Shown here piece after piece: positions 30,126 to 32,570 of a DNA stretch of 32,570 bases. Made by a program: the position numbers and the translations under genes. The notes below the pieces were generated by a model. That model was not told the DNA's origin, did no database searches, and saw only the letters and a program-made list of their open reading frames with translations. Origin of the DNA: Owenweeksia sp. GTDB lineage: Bacteria; Bacteroidota; Bacteroidia; Flavobacteriales; Schleiferiaceae. The stretch covers positions 1-32,570 of the forward strand of contig JANQHO010000159.1 in NCBI GenBank assembly GCA_028277105.1, given 5' to 3'. Each line of letters begins with the position of its first letter. The stretch's first letter is position 1.

Positions 30126-32570
30126 TTAGCTGCCCCACACTTTGGCAATGCGCTCTTTGATCTTTTGCTCAAAAATTTCGATCAGTTGTTTGTTGGCACT
30201 GACCAGTTCCTGTTCCTTTTGGATTCTAGTTACGATCTTGTATTGAGTCTCTAATGGAGCAATAGGTATTATTACCTCTTTTAATATTGCAACATTAATA
30301 TTCTTTTGAGCAGCTTGCGGGGCAATATCATTTAGTCGCTTTTTTTGAGTTCTCATTATCAATTCCAAATAATAAGGACTAATCCTTTCATTGGGAATTA
30401 AACCAACTACACTGTCTGTAAAACAAGCCTCATAATCCAAGATACCAGTGTCTCCTATATTTGCTGCAATCGTAATCAGTACAATTGTTGGCTTGAATAA
30501 TTTACTTACTGATAACCCTAGTTCGTTTAAAGTTTGCGTATATGGGATTTTACCTCCGTTAGATCTTACAACATCTCCAGTTTGTATGAATGGATATTTT
30601 CCACCATAAAATTGAGGAGCATTTCTTGGTCTATGGGAAAATCTACCTCTTTTTATTTCACAAACCTCCCCCAACTCCACCATCTCCCAATCCGGGTCAA
30701 TCTCAAGGTGAGGCCGGTAGTGGTTCACCACCGCTTTGGCCCCCTCAATTATTTTTTGATAGCCTTCTATTTCCGCTACTATTTCCCGCTGTACGGCCAA
30801 AAGGGGGAGGGGGACTGGGAAATCACAGATGACATTTTTTGGAACCCGCCTTAACCCGCCAGTTCCAGTCATTTTTGAAATAGCATATTCCTTAAACTTC
30901 CCTGTATTCAGAATTCTATACAGAAACTCTGGCATAATAGTCTGATTAGTTCTTAGTACGTAGAACTCAGAGGAGCCAAACCCAATTCCATTTTTTAAAT
31001 TCTTAGCAATTCCTGCTTTACCATTTTCAAAACAGGGTGTAACCTTGGCAATAAGTAAATCGTCATCCCGAAAATAAGTGTAGCCTTTATATACTTCACT
31101 CAATTTTTTTATTTGATTAACCTTAAAACTGATTTGATTCTCATTTAAATCAGCCATTGGAACAAACGATACCTCGGTATCAGCAGGAAGATTTTTTACT
31201 TCACTTTTTAAGGGATTGATTTTAACTATTTCACCAATTTTTACGGTGTTATAGTGTTTGTGTTTGTAGGCTTGGGTTTTATACCTCTCTCCACTCAAAT
31301 TAAATTCCCCATTCTTAGCAATTTCGCTTTTGGCCACGGCATGGGCCAAGGGAGATTCCGTTTCAAGTCCGGAATGACGGAAAGTAGTAATGATGTCAGC
31401 TGCTTCTTTTAGCTGGCCGCCTTTTACGGGATTGCGCTGGGCGCCCAGGCTGTAACCGTCATTCTCAATTTTTACAAAAAGAATTTTATCCTGCTTTTTA
31501 GCCAGGGCCCTGTCCAGCAATAAAATAGAGGTCTTTACCCCACTGTAGGGGTTAAATACCCCGGCCGGCAGGCTCACCACCGCATAAAGGGAGTGGTTTA
31601 CCAGCATTTTGCGCAGCTCTTTGTAGGCCTTGCCGCTCTGGAAGATCACTCCCTCCGGCACAATAATGCCGGCCCGGCCTTTGGGGTTGAGGTGTTCGGC
31701 TATGTAATCCACAAAGAGTACCTCGCTGCGGCTGCTGTTTATGGTAAAGCGCTTGTGGGGCCTTATGCCGCCCTTGGGGCTCATAAAAGGCGGGTTGGCC
31801 ATTATTACATCGTAGTGGTCGTTCCAGCGCTCTTCGCTGCTCAGGCTGTCGTATTCGTATATATGGGGTTCGGAAAAGCCGTGCAGGTACATATTTACCA
31901 GGCTGAGGCGCACCATATCGGGCGAAATGTCGTAGCCCGTAAAGTTGCGGATGAGTTTTTTGCGCTCGTCAGGCGTTAGCCCTTTGCGGTTTTTCTGCAG
32001 GATGTGTTTAAAGGCCGAGATGAGGAAGCCAGCTGTGCCGCAGGCGGGATCGAGAATGGTGTCGTTCTTTCCGGGATCGACCACTGCCACCAGAAAGTCG
32101 ATGATGTGGCGGGGTGTCCGGAACTGGCCGGCATCGCCCTGCGAGCCCATCACGGAAAGCAGGTATTCAAAGGCATCGCCCAGCTTTTCGCTGTGGGTGT
32201 ATTCAAAGCCGTTGATGGTTTTCAGGAAGAGCTTAAGGGTTTCCGGGTCGCGGTAGGGCAGGTAGGCATTGTTAAAAATATCGCGGAAAAGCTGGGGAAT
32301 GTTGGGGTTTAACTCCATGCCTTCAATGGCTTCGGAATAGAGGCGGAGCATTTCGGTGGCCGTTACTTTGGGGTCAAAAAGGTGTGGCCAGGCGTAGCGG
32401 CTAAAGGGCACTACTTTATCCTTGCTGCGGTCTTCGGGAAATGTGGGATCGGCCACGGTATAGTCGGTAAAAAATTTGGCCTTGCCGCCCAGTTCTACGG
32501 CCTCCCGGTCCATATCGTTCATAAACTTATAGATGAGGCCAATGGTGATCTGCTCTATCTGTGCTTTGGG
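30126..32570 (-). CDS. Fused type I DNA modification-specificity protein (HsdM-HsdS), 5' end outside window
   Basis: At least 814 residues; reading is open to the window edge, so the N-terminus is missing. Counting from the Met at 32522, the adenine-methyltransferase part (to about 395) has SAM motif I DPACGTAGF (158-166) and catalytic NPPF (243-246). Two HsdS target-recognition domains follow, about 425-595 (starting YNTVKIGEIVKINP) and 615-798 (starting WEMVELGEVCEIKRG), each closed by a helical spacer (PLLAVQREIVAEIEGYQKII and PLETQYKIVTRIQKEQELV). It should methylate adenine in a bipartite target. Ordinarily M and S are separate genes; the fusion supplies both. No restriction subunit is visible and it may lie upstream. 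The recognition domains are strikingly more AT-rich than the flanking coding sequence. Confidence 0.9.
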   Translation of the reverse strand, partial: PKAQIEQITIGLIYKFMNDMDREAVELGGKAKFFTDYTVADPTFPEDRSKDKVVPFSRYAWPHLFDPKVTATEMLRLYSEAIEGMELNPNIPQLFRDIFNNAYLPYRDPETLKLFLKTINGFEYTHSEKLGDAFEYLLSVMGSQGDAGQFRTPRHIIDFLVAVVDPGKNDTILDPACGTAGFLISAFKHILQKNRKGLTPDERKKLIRNFTGYDISPDMVRLSLVNMYLHGFSEPHIYEYDSLSSEERWNDHYDVIMANPPFMSPKGGIRPHKRFTINSSRSEVLFVDYIAEHLNPKGRAGIIVPEGVIFQSGKAYKELRKMLVNHSLYAVVSLPAGVFNPYSGVKTSILLLDRALAKKQDKILFVKIENDGYSLGAQRNPVKGGQLKEAADIITTFRHSGLETESPLAHAVAKSEIAKNGEFNLSGERYKTQAYKHKHYNTVKIGEIVKINPLKSEVKNLPADTEVSFVPMADLNENQISFKVNQIKKLSEVYKGYTYFRDDDLLIAKVTPCFENGKAGIAKNLKNGIGFGSSEFYVLRTNQTIMPEFLYRILNTGKFKEYAISKMTGTGGLRRVPKNVICDFPVPLPLLAVQREIVAEIEGYQKIIEGAKAVVNHYRPHLEIDPDWEMVELGEVCEIKRGRFSHRPRNAPQFYGGKYPFIQTGDVVRSNGGKIPYTQTLNELGLSVSKLFKPTIVLITIAANIGDTGILDYEACFTDSVVGLIPNERISPYYLELIMRTQKKRLNDIAPQAAQKNINVAILKEVIIPIAPLETQYKIVTRIQKEQELVSANKQLIEIFEQKIKERIAKVWGS

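Overview
The window looks like a piece of a Bacteroidota chromosome, probably an aerobic, surface-active marine or environmental member. Three things point there. Two secreted proteins (12846-13907 and 17810-19108, both minus) end in type IX secretion (T9SS) sorting domains. Several genes carry TAnnTTTG-type -7 boxes close to the start codon, with little Shine-Dalgarno signal. The local core set is also typical: heme A synthase, paired M16 peptidases, rplU-rpmA, serS, a DUF4286 protein and recX. The class cannot be fixed from this sequence.

Layout. 1-700 holds the decayed remains of a small outer-membrane-type protein. 708-3978 (minus) is a two-gene unit, a FIST sensor protein followed by a hybrid histidine kinase. 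4098-7090 has heme A synthase (minus), a GNAT acetyltransferase (plus) and an EamA transporter (plus). 7234-10644 (minus) is an M16 peptidase pair, one with the zinc motif and one without. 10789-12831 (plus) is rplU, rpmA, a clear terminator and serS. 12846-16405 holds a T9SS cargo protein, a putative lipoprotein and a large TPR protein. 16612-17809 (plus) has a single-base-frameshifted GNAT gene, a DUF4286 protein and recX. 17810-20134 (minus) is L-threonine aldolase followed by a secreted amidase.

From about 20.4 to 30.1 kb the character changes. All recognised genes lie on the minus strand, are small and functionally unrelated: two VOC proteins, a DHFR/RibD-like reductase, a GNAT, a GyrI-like protein, an HTH-pentapeptide fusion, a TetR plus small membrane protein, several unknowns and one IS481 element. 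Many are separated by imperfect inverted repeats. Two repeats of about 125 bp (24415-24535 and 26846-26972) end in GTTAGGC when read in gene direction, start with CCAACAAC and have internal complementary arms, as integron attC sites do. Shorter relatives share the 12-mer TGTATGGCACGT. An exact 16-bp direct repeat (20400-20415 and 30098-30113) brackets the block. The most interesting hypothesis is that this is an integron-like gene cassette cluster without a visible integrase, or another single-gene acquisition system using attC-like hairpins.

The right edge (30126 to beyond 32570, minus) is a fused type I modification-specificity (HsdM-HsdS) protein. Its two target-recognition domains are much more AT-rich than the rest of the gene. 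No rRNA, tRNA or CRISPR array was seen.
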